The notes below the pieces were generated by a model. That model ran no database searches. It was not told the origin of the DNA and was given only the letters and a program-made list of their open reading frames with translations. A stretch of DNA of 64,000 nt from Leptidea sinapis (Eukaryota; Arthropoda; Insecta; Lepidoptera; Pieridae): NCBI RefSeq assembly GCF_905404315.1, contig NC_066287.1:10664001-10728000 (forward strand). Reading direction: 5' to 3'. The position numbers were made by a program, and so were the translations under genes. Shown here piece after piece: positions 42,169 through 52,672 of this stretch; the first letter of the stretch is position 1; each line of letters starts with the position of its first letter.

Positions 42169-42723
42169 TAATTAACATAATAATTATTATTGATATATAT
42201 TTTATGTACCTCAGAGATTATTTGGCTTAACATAAGTGCACTCATATGTGCTCCTGTAGGTGCGATATAAATAAATAAATAAAAATATAAAAAAAAAATA
42301 ATGTCCCAATTACTCACTCTATTTATGCCCAGAATTTGGTGGTCTGTCGTACCCTTAGCTGATACATTTCTTACCAACAGATATATTTGTCCATACTAAA
42401 AGCTCTTTCAAAAAGGAAATCATTTTAAGTATACTGTAATCGAGGAGTTGAAAACGACTTAAGACATACGCACATACACATCTTTATATTTATTAGTTAA
42501 TTATTTTTATATTTTGATTTAATCATAGTTTAATTAGAGCGTTAAATGTTATACCATAAATAGTGTGAACCTGTAATTGGCAGTCGGCCATCGCATAATA
42601 TTTTCGTTATTAGTTTAATTTTTGTGTGCTGTTGGTTCAATAATAATAATAATAAAAAAAAAAAAACAATTTCAGTTTCCAGAAAAGTAGAGCACTTTCT
42701 CAAGCCTCACTTATGAGGAGTGT
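42169..42723. other. AT-rich spacer
   Basis: Nothing coding. Simple repeats (AATA)n lie at about 42268-42285 and (AAT)n at 42640-42660. Confidence 0.5.
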
Positions 42724-42770
42724 AAAAAGAATCTGTACATAACTATTATAGTTATGTACAGATTCTTTTT
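42724..42770. repeat. Perfect 21-bp hairpin
   Basis: The arms 42724-42744 and 42750-42770 are exact reverse complements (core 'gaatctgtacataact') with a 5-base loop 'attat'. It is the longest perfect inverted repeat seen apart from the (TA)n tract. Confidence 0.85.
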
Positions 42771-43645
42771 TGCAATATCACTACTTACAATAACTGTTAA
42801 CCATTTTGTTTAAATATATACATTACTTCATTATTAATATTACATTTTTATTAAAAGTATACAAATGCTGAAACTGTTTAGGGTAATTTATATTTTATTT
42901 TATTTTTTAGGAACAACAAACAGTTCACACAATACATTTTACAATTTCAAAGTATAGTAGATAATAAATTAATTTTAGTGAGAACCCACACCGTTATCCA
43001 CAGGTTAATTTTATAGTTACTAGTATCTCACATGATAAATAACAAAGTTTAACATTAATTAAAGTAATATGTACTCAAATTTATACCTAAATCTAAGATA
43101 ATTTATACGTCTTGATACAGTCTCTTGCTGTTAGGCAACCGATAAAAACAGGCCAGTAATATTATTTTTGCAAAATGTTAAAATTATTTCAATATTTTAA
43201 TGGAATATAATTTTTTTTTACTGTTGTAGAAGGTCATGAATATGAGAAATTAATAATTTATAATATTAAGTTTAAAAGATTAATTTATTAATTATATTTT
43301 AGTATGTATTAATATCTAAAATATTTATGTTAAAATCTTGACAAACAATCAGCTTTTTATCTTACGAGTAAAATGCACAGGATTTTATAAGCTGGCCCAC
43401 TTTATTCAAAGGCCGTATTTTTGCAGCGCAGCACTTTCCTCGATGAAATAGTTCAAGGACTGCAATGGCTGAAGAACAAAAAACTGTGACCCAAATAAGA
43501 AGCCTATTTGGATCACTGATGCACTGTGAAACAGTACGCTTTATAACTTTACACTTTTATATTTCGTTGACGATTATTATTATATGTTATCTAATTGGAA
43601 TAAGTATATATATATATATTATTCTTATTCTAGTAACCGCACAGT
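42771..43645. other. AT-rich spacer with MITE H piece
   Basis: No gene was recognised. The 62-codon frame at 43465-43653 is chance. MITE H left part is at 43100-43155. Confidence 0.5.
43100..43155 (+). mobile_element. MITE H, left part only
   Basis: 'atttatacgtcttgatac' to 'aaccgataaaaacaggcca' matches the first 56 bp of MITE H, then stops. Confidence 0.75.
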
Positions 43646-43652
43646 ACAGCTA

Positions 43653-43684
<32 letters not shown>

Positions 43685-43691
43685 TAGCTGT
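43646..43691. repeat. (TA)n palindrome
   Basis: A 46-bp perfect palindrome: 'acagctag', then about 30 bp of TA repeats, then 'ctagctgt'. The right end overlaps the start of the Helitron 43684-43991. Confidence 0.85.
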
Positions 43692-43991
43692 CCCAGCAAA
43701 CGTTGTATTGCCGATATTAAAATCGCGATACAAAAGTAACTGTTGATCGTAGATAGGTGAAAATTTGAATCTGTATGTATTTTTTAATGTTGACTCATAA
43801 TCAAACATATTTAAAAAAAAATAAAAAAAAAAATCGTGTGGACCATCCTTAACATTTAGGGGGATGAAAAATAGATGTTGTCCGATTCTCAGACCTACCC
43901 AATATGCACTCAAAATTTCATGAGAATCGCTGAAGCCGTTTCGAAGGAGTTTAACTACAAACACCGCGACATGAGAATTTTATATATTAGA
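43684..43991 (-). mobile_element. Non-autonomous Helitron, complete
   Basis: The plus strand begins 'ctagctgtcccagcaaacg' and ends '..ttttatatattaga', the reverse of a TC start. The interior includes 'acatttagggggatgaaaa', absent from 41394-41666, so that copy is shorter by deletion. Confidence 0.85.
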
Positions 43992-44151
43992 TTATTAATA
44001 CAGTATACATTATAGATCTTAAATTTATTGTAGTGTCTTCTATTCGGCTAATTTAAATTAGCATGCAAATAGTTTAATCCTCAACACTACAAAAAAAAAA
44101 TCTATTAACCATTTAAACAGGAGCCCAGTAAATCGTCTCTGCCACAGTTGA

Positions 44152-44612
44152 AGTCAGATAAACTTTATTCGATTAGGCTTAAATTAAGCGCTTTTCAATC
44201 GTCACTATAAACATTTCTTTTAAATTACTAAATTTACAATAGGTTTACTTATTTATTTTGTTTGGAAAAAGAGCTCGCGAGAAGAACATACAAGAAACTC
44301 CACGGCCACTCTTTCCAATGAAATAGAGTATTTTACAATGGCTGTAATATTGTACATAATATATGTATCAAGCTTAAATAATATCAAATATTTCGTAAAA
44401 AGTAATAAAGGATAAACCGTATAAATAAAAATTGTCGTATACGACTATCCAATATATTGGATACATCAACTTTTAGAGCTTGAATTCATTGTTTGTGTAA
44501 ATTTGCTTCGTGAACATGATGGTCGTGATTACTTTAACAATTAATAATTGCATCCAACAAATACAAAGATTCATTAACTATAACAGGTCGACCACCACAA
44601 ACAGCACCTGTT
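44152..44612 (-). mobile_element. Repeat I (LINE 3' UTR)
   Basis: Same ordered blocks as 23008-23460. It includes 'gagctcgcgagaagaacata' and 'cttcgtgaacatgatggtcg', and ends near 'ggtcgaccaccacaaacagc'. Confidence 0.75.
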
Positions 44613-45039
44613 CACGAGTTGACGCATGGACCAGCTATAGTTCCCTTCGCACATACGAGTATTTCGATTAGATTAATAAGATTACCAAATGTATAAATAA
44701 ATAATAAAAGTAGAAAGGATGGCTTCCAAACGTTCAATTTGAAAAAAACAAAATGATAGACTTAAATGTTTTCGTGCATCATATTTAAATTAAACTTCAG
44801 CTTTCGTATGTTTGAGGCTGCCAATTGAAGAAAAATTAATGTATCCGGCCTTACTTAGATGAAGATAAAAGTTCAACTGTAAATTAATAATTAATAGAAG
44901 CTTCTTCGACACTTCTTCTTCCTAGCAACAGAAAAATTGGCAAAGAAAGAAAAAGTGTGTTATACAGAAACTTAAAAAAACAAACCGTATCGTTGAACAG
45001 TACATTACATAACATTTACTTTTATAATAAGAAGTAAAA
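44613..45039. other. AT-rich spacer
   Basis: Nothing recognised. Confidence 0.5.
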
Positions 45040-45454
45040 AACATGTGTGCGTCTCGGAACACCCGACAGAAGTAATAACTTAAACTAATCTAAGGTGAAC
45101 TATTTATAATTGAAATTGTTTAATTTGACTGAAGCTTAGATTATTATTTAAATTTTATGTATATTAAATATGATAATGTAAGGAAAAGTTATTTGTTAAT
45201 AAAATCTTTTATTGATTATAAAATATATTTAATTCTTAGTTACAATTTTTGAATATGTATATTAGAATTTTGTGTATGTAGACTATTAGAATAATTATGT
45301 AATCCTATAAAAGTTCCAATTGGGTAAAGTGAGAGAGTATGAGCCTGCTTATCTCTGCCGTTTGCGTGAGAGAAAGGGAAGCCGGACAGACTGGCGCTGT
45401 AACGCGTAACGTTACGAAGCGGTCTAACCTTGCATAAGAAGTTATCACTTCAAT
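45040..45454 (+). mobile_element. Element E, complete
   Basis: It runs from 'gtgtgcgtctcgg' and the near-terminal 'gaagtaataactt' to 'aagttatcacttc'. The 3' half holds 'aaagggaagccggacagac' and 'gcgtaacgttacgaagcgg'. It is non-coding; the TIR motif suggests a DNA transposon derivative. Confidence 0.75.
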
Positions 45455-45926
45455 AATAATTCTGATAATAAGAAGAGATGGAAAATACTTTTCCACCTCT
45501 TCTTCTCTAGCTTAATTGTGAGTGAAAACTTTTGTTTTTGCCTTTTCGTAGTGCTAAAAGATGCCGAGTTCTTTGAAGAAGGACGGGTTAGTATTATTCA
45601 ATTTTAAAGTTCGAGTCAATAAGTCAATTTAATTCAAGTTTTCCCTTTAGTAGAAAAAATATAATGTTAATTATTTAAATCATAATATTACACGTGAGTA
45701 TCTGATTTTTTGGTATATTTTTAATACTACCATTGCAAGCAAATGGCTCTTAAGATTTAAGCGATAACTTGAAGTTGTTCCAAGTCCGGCTCACATCTCC
45801 GGTGCATCTCGACCACGTTCAGCCTCCATCATTCCTTTGAAGGGATGCCTCTCCGGTTTGGTTATACATATTTAAAAATTTCGTAATTGCATGCCGAGTA
45901 AGTATGTAGGAGTTGTTTATATACTA
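45455..45926. other. AT-rich spacer
   Basis: Nothing recognised. Confidence 0.5.
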
Positions 45927-46760
45927 TACTTAGTCCGGCCATAAACACTGTTACAATTAAAAATAAATATAATATTATATTTGAATTTGGAATCTGTCAT
46001 TTTTATAGTATGATTGTCAATTGAGTTTTCTCATTTTGGCACCAATACATTGTGCAATATTTTGCGATATTAAAATGGAGTGAGGTGATAAAGAGAACCT
46101 AATCGCTGTGATTGCATTACACAAAGTAGATATTGAGCCAAATGCAATTTTTAAAACTCTCCATATGGTTGGTATTAGTAAGATGTTTGTGTACTTGGCT
46201 ATTAATGGGTACAATGAGACCTCCGCTGTTTGTGACAAATAAAAATCTGCCCGTCCACGTAGTGTTTGTACAAAAAGGGTAGTCAAAGCAGTAAGGGAAA
46301 GAATTAGAAGAAATCCTGTCCGAAAGCAAAAGATTTTATCTCTGGAGATGAAGATAGCACCTAGAACCATGTCACGTATTTTAAAAGATGACTTAGGACT
46401 TGCAGCCTATAAGAGAAGTACTTGTGATTTCTTAACTCATAATTTAAAAAAGAATAGGGTGGGAAATTCGAAACAACTACTGCAGCGGTACGCAAAGGGA
46501 GGTCACAGATAAATTTTGTATACGGATGAGAAAATTGTTACAACTGAGCAACATTTTAATAAACAAAATTACTGTATTTATGCTCAAAGCTCTAAGCAAG
46601 CTTCCCAATTAGTCGACAGATTGCAACGTGGGCACTATCAGACTTTGTGATGGTTTGGTGGGGTTATTAAGAATGGAATGACTGAGCCATACTTTTGTTA
46701 AAAAGGTACCCAAACATCGGCAGAAGTGTATCAAGATACCAATCCTGAGAAGGTAGTGAA
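45927..46760 (+). pseudogene. Tc1/mariner transposase pseudogene
   Basis: The element starts 'tacttagtccggcc'. The coding region begins at ATG 46074, whose third codon is already a stop (TGA where the 14.5-15.4 kb copy has Trp). It goes on through 'RRNPVRKQK', 'MSRILKDDLGL', 'ILYTDEKIVTTEQHFNKQNY' (first catalytic Asp in TDEK) and 'KNGMTEPYFC'. A one-base loss near 46645 shifts the frame and further stops follow. The sequence breaks off at 46760, before the second Asp, where a repeat A tail is joined. Inactive. Confidence 0.8.
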
Positions 46761-46790
46761 GTCTCGTCCCTTATTTTCATAAAAAAAAAG
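46761..46790 (+). mobile_element. Repeat A tail, heavily 5'-truncated
   Basis: Only 'tctcgtcccttattttcat' plus an A-run remains, joined to the mariner pseudogene. A 3'-end-only copy with poly(A) is a hallmark of LINE-mediated retrotransposition. Confidence 0.8.
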
Positions 46791-46974
46791 AAAATATATA
46801 TCAAACTAAAGATGTTACTCTTGTTTTCGCAACGCTATAGTGTCAAGTGGCAAAATAGAGCCTGATTCACTTTTAACACTTCAATAGACTTGCTGGTGAA
46901 AATTTTCGTTTTAAGATATTCAAATCAATACAAATCCAAATCACTTTATTTATCTATCTTTATTCTATCTTATT

Positions 46975-47125
46975 GGTAGAACCACAACGTGAGAGTTGAA
47001 CAAGAAATACCAAAATTTACGATCCAGGCGTACTCGAACGGTTAGCTCAGTTTGAAAGAGCGCCCAGAAGGAATCCGAAGAGGACGTGGATTCGAGTCCC
47101 GCATCGTTTATAAATCTCAGTTACA
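46975..47125 (+). mobile_element. SINE-D, head and part of body
   Basis: The body piece 'gtagaaccacaacgtgagag' is followed by a tRNA-like head at 47037-47108 with 'ggttagctcagtttgaaag' and 'ggattcgagtcccgcatcg'. The acceptor ends pair; the anticodon stem does not. Confidence 0.7.
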
Positions 47126-47144
47126 AATTTAATTTATACACTTG

Positions 47145-47260
47145 AAAAGGTTGAGCTTTAATTAGAAGAAGTGGCAAGAAACTCATTGCTACTCTATTAA
47201 ATCAACATAAACAGCTTCATTATTTTACAAATAATTTTAATAACAATGTATTTAAAGTCA
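47145..47260 (-). mobile_element. Repeat K (LINE 3' UTR)
   Basis: 'ggttgagctttaattagaag' and 'agtggcaagaaactcattgc' match 36735-36940. Confidence 0.6.
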
Positions 47261-47649
47261 TCACTTTGCAACAAACAGATAAACATACAACTCCGTATCT
47301 CATACGTAAGGTTCATATTTGTACCAAACAAAAGGTCAAAAACGTAAGAATGTTATGAAACAGAAATGTTGGTTAATAATATTCTATTAATAATTGGCTT
47401 AGAGTGAAATCGCTATGTAAGGTTACAGTGGGGCAAATTTATCGAGCCAGTCGTTGCAACAAGACCCTGCTTTGACCTTCTGTTGCATTAGGACACGGTC
47501 CCTCGCGTCCTGTCGTCTTATGAATCACACACTATACTACTTTAGTTAGTTTAAGCATACGGCTAAAGGATACAGTCGCATTCTTAAGTTCTTCGGACAC
47601 GTCTCCCGGCGCGAGAGTGGAGAATGGACTCACCATTGATCGCCTTGCC
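47261..47649. other. Unassigned spacer
   Basis: No gene was recognised. Confidence 0.5.
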
Positions 47650-47958
47650 TTTTTTTTAAAAGTAAAAGACGTGACGAGCAGGACGTTCAGGTGATGGTAA
47701 TTGATACGCCCTACCCATTACAATGCAGTGCCGCTCAGGATTCTTGAAAACCCCAAACTTCTGAGCGGCACTACAATTGCGCTCGTCACCTTGAGACATA
47801 AGATGTTTAGTCTCAGTTGCCCAGTAATTGCACTAGATACGGCGCCCTTCAGACCGAAACACAGTATTGTTTATACATTACTGTTTCACGGCAGAAATAG
47901 GCGCCGTTGTGGTACCCATAATCTAGCCGGCATCCTGTGCAAAGGAGCCTCCCACTGG
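47650..47958 (-). mobile_element. Repeat A, full length, best structure
   Basis: In this minus-strand copy both structural marks are perfect: the outer pair 47839-47846 / 47900-47907 (acggcgcc / ggcgccgt) and the second hairpin 47728-47738 / 47761-47771 (gtgccgctcag / ctgagcggcac). The poly(A) is seen as the T-run at 47650-47657. Confidence 0.95.
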
Positions 47959-48072
47959 TAAAGTGGAGGTGTCACTTTTCTTGCAAAGTGGAGGGAACCA
48001 GAGGGCGGGAAGGTCACCCATGCGATGGACAGACCAAATTAACTCTCCTGTAAGGTTTACTCTCGTTCAATG

Positions 48073-48366
48073 TTTTTTTATGAAAATAAGGGATGAGATG
48101 AGCAGGACGCTCAGCTAATGGTAATTGATACGCCCTGCCCGTTACAATGCAGTGCCGCTCAGGATTCTTGAAAAACCCAAAAATTCTAAGCGGCGCTACA
48201 ATTCCGCTCGTCTCGTTGAGACATAAGATGTTAAGTCTCATTTGCCCAGTAATTTCACTAGCTCAAACACAGTAATGTTTACACATTACTGCTTTACGGC
48301 AGAAATAGGTGCCCTTATGCTACCCATAATCTAGCCGTCTTCCTGTGCAAAGGAGCCTCCCCCTGG
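48073..48366 (-). mobile_element. Repeat A, full length
   Basis: About 115 bp from the previous copy and in the same orientation. It has a deletion in the first structured region ('ctagctcaaacacag') and a mutated right arm of the second hairpin ('ctaagcggcgc'). Confidence 0.9.
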
Positions 48367-48595
48367 TAACCAATATCAGGACACACTTCATTTAATTCTC
48401 TACAAATTCTAATAATGGGGTTATTGTGTACACATATTACATATATTGTTACATTATAATTTGAGGAATCCATCGAAAATCCATCCACCAATAAGACACT
48501 AAGTACACCGTACGTAGCCAAACTTGGCGTTTGATAGAAGTTAATGAGATTAGATGACATAATGTTTCAAGTGTCATCCGGCATATTATTATTTT
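48367..48595. other. Short spacer
   Basis: Nothing recognised; an 81-codon minus-strand frame has no domain. Confidence 0.5.
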
Positions 48596-48800
48596 CCCGC
48601 GCATTGTGCGCGAGGCGGGGGCGAGCGGGGGAGGCGCGGTGGGGAAGGAGGGGAGGGAGAAACGAGAGGGCGCGGCGTCGTGTTAGCAATGGTACCTAAC
48701 CCACCGGTGCCTCTCGACTCTCAGTGAGCGCTGCGTTACTACTTACTAGGGCTAACGAGTCACGGGGGAGACCGCTCGCGCTGTCACCGACATAGTCACC
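48596..48800. promoter_or_regulatory. Candidate CpG-rich promoter or first exon
   Basis: This is the most GC-rich block of the window, with a G-rich strand ('gcgggggcgagcggggg', 'ggaaggaggggagggag') and dense CG steps, followed by 'ctctcagtgagcg', where TCAGT fits an arthropod initiator. No open frame or splice pattern confirms a gene. It could be a non-coding first exon of a gene with long introns. Confidence 0.35.
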
Positions 48801-48865
48801 TTGAGCGCGGACGATGTTTCAACAAAACGAATCACAGTTCTCTAAGTTTCGACTTTCGAGAGCAG

Positions 48866-49491
48866 CTGATTATGGGTACCACAACGGCGCCTATTTCAAT
48901 TTCAGTAATTCAAATTCAAATTCAAAATAGAATGTGACATCACTTATTGAAAGTCAAAAAACTACCTCCCATTCCAAAAAGGATTCCTCAGGCCTGAGAA
49001 GAATTGGCGCAACAAACTCAGCGGGCATTTTTTTTTCATCAAAAATATGTTTTACAATTTAAGTAACATTTACAAAGTAACAAAGTGACATTGTACAATT
49101 AAACTTATTATTTAATAGCCTGAGGGCGGTCGCTCCATTCCCAATCTGTGGTATCATTAAGAAAGTCGTTTATTTTATTGTAACCATTACCACACAAACG
49201 TTTTTTAACAATTCTTTTGAATAACGTAATACTTTTGTTTTGAACATTTTCTGGGATCCTGTTGCAAATGTGTAAGCATTATTGTGTTTCGGTATGAAGG
49301 TCGCGCGTACCTAGTGAAATTAGTGAGCAAATGAGACTTATGACTTAAGGTGACGAGCGCAACTGTAGTGCCACTCAGAATTTTTGAGTTTTTCAAGACT
49401 CCTGAGCGGCACTGCATTGTAATGGGCGGGGCGTATCAATTACCCTCAGCTGAATGTCTTGCTCGTCTCGTCCCTTATTTACATAAAAAAA
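48866..49491 (+). mobile_element. Repeat A split by LINE-C
   Basis: The 5' part 48866-48897 ('gattatgggtaccacaacgg' to 'cctatttc') continues at 49262 ('aatgtgtaagcattattgtg') and ends at the A-run 49484-49491. The 5' end itself is truncated, lacking the first 30 bp or so of the family. The second hairpin is complete with one mismatch. Confidence 0.8.
48898..49261 (-). mobile_element. LINE-C 3' end inserted in repeat A
   Basis: The reverse of LINE-C from its terminal 'gaatttgaatttgaatt' to the 'NKIPENVQ' codons ('gaacattttctgggatc'). It sits between the two halves of repeat A. A possible short duplication is 'cagtaat' (left) versus 'caaat' (right). Confidence 0.8.
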
Positions 49492-49643
49492 TCAAATTCG
49501 TATTTACTTTCCATTGCACTTCACCATGACGCATGACCCTGAGCTTGCGATATCTTTTTTAATTTCTATACCAATATCGCAATTTGTAATTTATTCAACT
49601 TAAATCAAATCAAAATCAGTAGGTATATTCAGAGGGTCTTATA

Positions 49644-49953
49644 CCAGTGGGAGGCTCCTTTGCACAGGATGCTGTCTAGATTATGGGTACCACAACGGCG
49701 CCTATTTCTACCGTGAAGCAGTAATGTGTAAGCATTACTGTGTTTCGGTCGGAAGGGCGCTGTAACTAGTGAAATTACTGGGCAATGGGACTTAACATCT
49801 TATGTCTCAAGGTGACGAGCGCAGTTGTAGTGCCGCTCAGAATTTTTGGGGTTTTTCAATAATCCTGAGCGGAACTGCATTGTAATGGGCAAGGCTTATC
49901 AATTACCATCAGCTGAACGTCCTGCCCGTCTGGTCCCTTATTTTCGTAAAAAT
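49644..49953 (+). mobile_element. Repeat A, full length
   Basis: Outer pair 49695-49702 / 49756-49763 with one mismatch; inner hairpin 49719-49726 / 49733-49740 perfect; second hairpin 49830-49840 / 49865-49875 with one mismatch. It shows the whole order of parts on the plus strand. Confidence 0.95.
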
Positions 49954-49974
49954 AAAAAGGTCACCGATAACACT

Positions 49975-50110
49975 TATGACTTATGCTAGCGATTTGGAAA
50001 AGGTTCAGCCTTAATGAGAAAAATTGGCAAGAGCATCGTTGCCATACTTTAAATCAACATAATTAAACAAATTATTTTAATTGCAATTTATAGAAAGTGA
50101 TGCAACAAAA
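49975..50110 (-). mobile_element. Repeat K (LINE 3' UTR)
   Basis: 'ggttcagccttaatgagaaa' and 'ttggcaagag' match the other two K copies. Confidence 0.55.
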
Positions 50111-50306
50111 TACTCTAACATCAAATACTTACTCAATGGCTTACAATAGTAACTAAATTAAATAAAAAAAATTGAAGTTAATAAAAAAAATTCAATGAAA
50201 GAAACTTAAAATACATAATAAAAACTAAACTATATGAATTTCATATTATATTAGCTAAACCTGGCTACACTTCGCTGTGAATTCACAAATTCACGTTCAC
50301 AAATTT

Positions 50307-50540
50307 AAATCAAATCAAAACCATTTTATATCGTAGATAAATCACATTACACTTTAAATATGTCATTTTATATGCTACAGCTCGTTTGGAAGGCAGGTTT
50401 CTTTAGGGAAGAACGAGCAAGAAACTCTAAGGTTTCTCTTTTCAAAACAGATTATAACAAGTTCTTATTTAACTATAATTACATTTATCAATCTGAAACA
50501 GACATGTAACAGTCCAGCAGCTGAGTCCCAAGGGTTATTT
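50307..50540 (-). mobile_element. Repeat J (LINE 3' UTR)
   Basis: It opens 'aaatcaaatcaaaaccattt' and includes 'aaggcaggtttctttaggg' and 'gaacgagcaagaaactctaag', the reverse of 21305-21480. Confidence 0.7.
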
Positions 50541-50809
50541 ATATCCAGATATTCAGATATTATCATATCCAAAAATGATTTATATTCGTGTAACGGTAAG
50601 TTACAGAAGGAAAAGGCAAAGGATGGAAAAGTACCTAAGCCTACGGTCTACGGAGATATTCCGCATCGAATGCCAATCTCATACGTTTAGAAGTTTTGGC
50701 GTGATTGCGCCTCAAATAAAAGCTACTTTTATTTTATTTAAAACCAAATATTATTCGGTATGCAATTGAGATCTATACAGGATGCTATTAAGTGTGACAC
50801 AGGTCATTC
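50541..50809. other. Short spacer
   Basis: The 64-codon frame at 50575-50769 has no domain. Confidence 0.45.
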
Positions 50810-51075
50810 TTTTTTATGAAAATAAGGATCGAGACGAGCAGGTCGTCCAGCTGACGGTAATTGATACGCCCTGCCCATTACAATGCAGTTCCGCGCAGGA
50901 TTCTTGAAATATCCAAAAATTCTGAGCGGCATTACAACAGAGCTCGTCACTTTGAGACATTAGGTGTCATGCCTCATTTGCCTAGTAACTTCACTAGCTA
51001 TGGCGCCCTTCATATCTAAACACAGTAATGCTTACAAATTACTGCTTCACGGCAGAAATAGGCGCCGTTGTGGTA
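50810..51075 (-). mobile_element. Repeat A, 5'-truncated
   Basis: The minus-strand copy ends at 'ggcgccgttgtggta' (51075), missing the first 35 or so bases of the family. The second hairpin has one change per arm. Confidence 0.9.
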
Positions 51076-51912
51076 TAATATGTAAATAATATAATATATT
51101 ATAATAATTTCTCTCTAATTGTATAAAAATAATTTAATGATAGTTAATAACACGTTATATAACCAAATTATGCGGTATTATAATAATTTTTATTATACCT
51201 TCTTTATTACAATATTGTTTTTTCTTCAAACATAAAATAGCAAGAGGAATAATTTTTCAAGAACTTTTATTTTATTACGCCAAAGAAGAGTAACTTATTG
51301 CGTGCGTAATAACATACACACTTTTTTAACGTTGCCTTACAAGATGATACTCGACCGACGATCTGATATAAAAATATATAACATACCTCCCGCTGGCCGC
51401 CCTTTCTCTAATTAAACATTCCTAGTTTTCAAATAGCTGAGAAGTAGGAAAAATAACGGTACGAAAGATGAGTGCGCCTTTCTGATGCACACATTACGTG
51501 GGAAGCGTTTGCGCAACAAGTGTTCGCCTCCGGACTGCGATGGGTGAAGTACTGTTAAGAGAAAGGCGAGTCGAGTGGCTGCTGTTTGGAGGGCCCAAAA
51601 ATCCGACTATTTCCGACCGCGATTAATTTTAACACCGATAAAAACCATGACAAATGTCTCATGGCAGTAAAAACTTACATTCACTTGACATTTATTGATG
51701 TATATTCATTTACAATATAATCCTAGATTTTTTCAATGATAAAAATCTAAGTTTTATCATTTTTATTATAATCTAGCCATAGGACAATAAACAATTTAAT
51801 TTTAACTTAATTTACGTGTCCATTACCACTATTCTTATTGTCTCTATTAAGGGTAAGGTACTATGTTCTTGTGTTCTTTAAACTTAGTACATGTTAGTTT
51901 CACTCTTAGATC
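51076..51912. other. Spacer with a GC-richer block
   Basis: Positions 51390-51620 are more GC-rich than the surroundings and repeat-free to my eye. It might be a conserved regulatory segment. No gene frame. Confidence 0.4.
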
Positions 51913-52410
51913 CAGGGGCGTGCATGGATGACCTCAATCGTTATTTTTCAATAATATTTTGTGTAAATTTATAATAAGTTTGTATTCGTAGATATATATA
52001 ATATATTATAGTTCTTATTTTATTTTGTGGCTTAATTTAATTGAATAACATGTCATTTTCGCCAATAATTGAGGCATCACTGACCACATGAATGTTATTG
52101 TTTTTGTATTATACTGTGTTTATATTAGTGTATACCTTGTTGGCGGAATTTAATAAATAAATATGATGTAGGCAATTAGGCAGTGCCTACCTCGTTATGA
52201 ACCTAAAATAAATATAGCACTATCATTGATTAAGTTTAATTTGGTTCCATTATTTTGGAACCAAGCTTCTATTTAACACCCATTCAAAAATAAATTCCTT
52301 ACGCTAGATCCTAATACTTATGGTAATCATTATTTTTATATTCCAAAGCTCAACTACGACTAGTTTGATACACAGTGCCTACTTTACTTGAAAAGCAGTG
52401 CACGCCCCTG
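51913..52410. mobile_element. hAT-type MITE
   Basis: The ends 'caggggcgtgca' and 'tgcacgcccctg' are perfect 12-bp TIRs of hAT type. The body is AT-rich and non-coding. No convincing 8-bp TSD is visible, partly because the right flank is an (TTTA)n run. Confidence 0.75.
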
Positions 52411-52672
52411 TTTATTTATTTATTTATTATTTAAACCTGTAAACTTACAGTTTTACCCAAAGCGTTTACAAGCTAGTCCCAAAAATACAATTAATATAAT
52501 AAAATAAGATTTTAAATTAAAGATAAAATAAATAATGATAAAATAATACAGTGAATGTCAAGTTATATAAAATCATATAATGTCCATAGCGCCAAATAAT
52601 CAAATAAAATTAGTCCAAAGTTTTAAGTCAATAGTTAAATTAAATAAAAAAGTTATTAATATATATTTAGAT
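52411..52672. other. AT-rich spacer
   Basis: (TTTA)n then AT-rich DNA; nothing recognised. Confidence 0.5.

Noticed and set aside
43651..43684. TATA-type promoter
   Set aside because: It is a plain TA microsatellite next to a Helitron.
47701..48241. Open frames in the paired repeat A copies
   Set aside because: They shift or break between copies, so there is no selection for a protein.
49601..49643. Second copy of repeat J before the A copy at 49644
   Set aside because: Only 'aaatcaaatcaaaatcag' is shared, a simple tail found on several LINE families.
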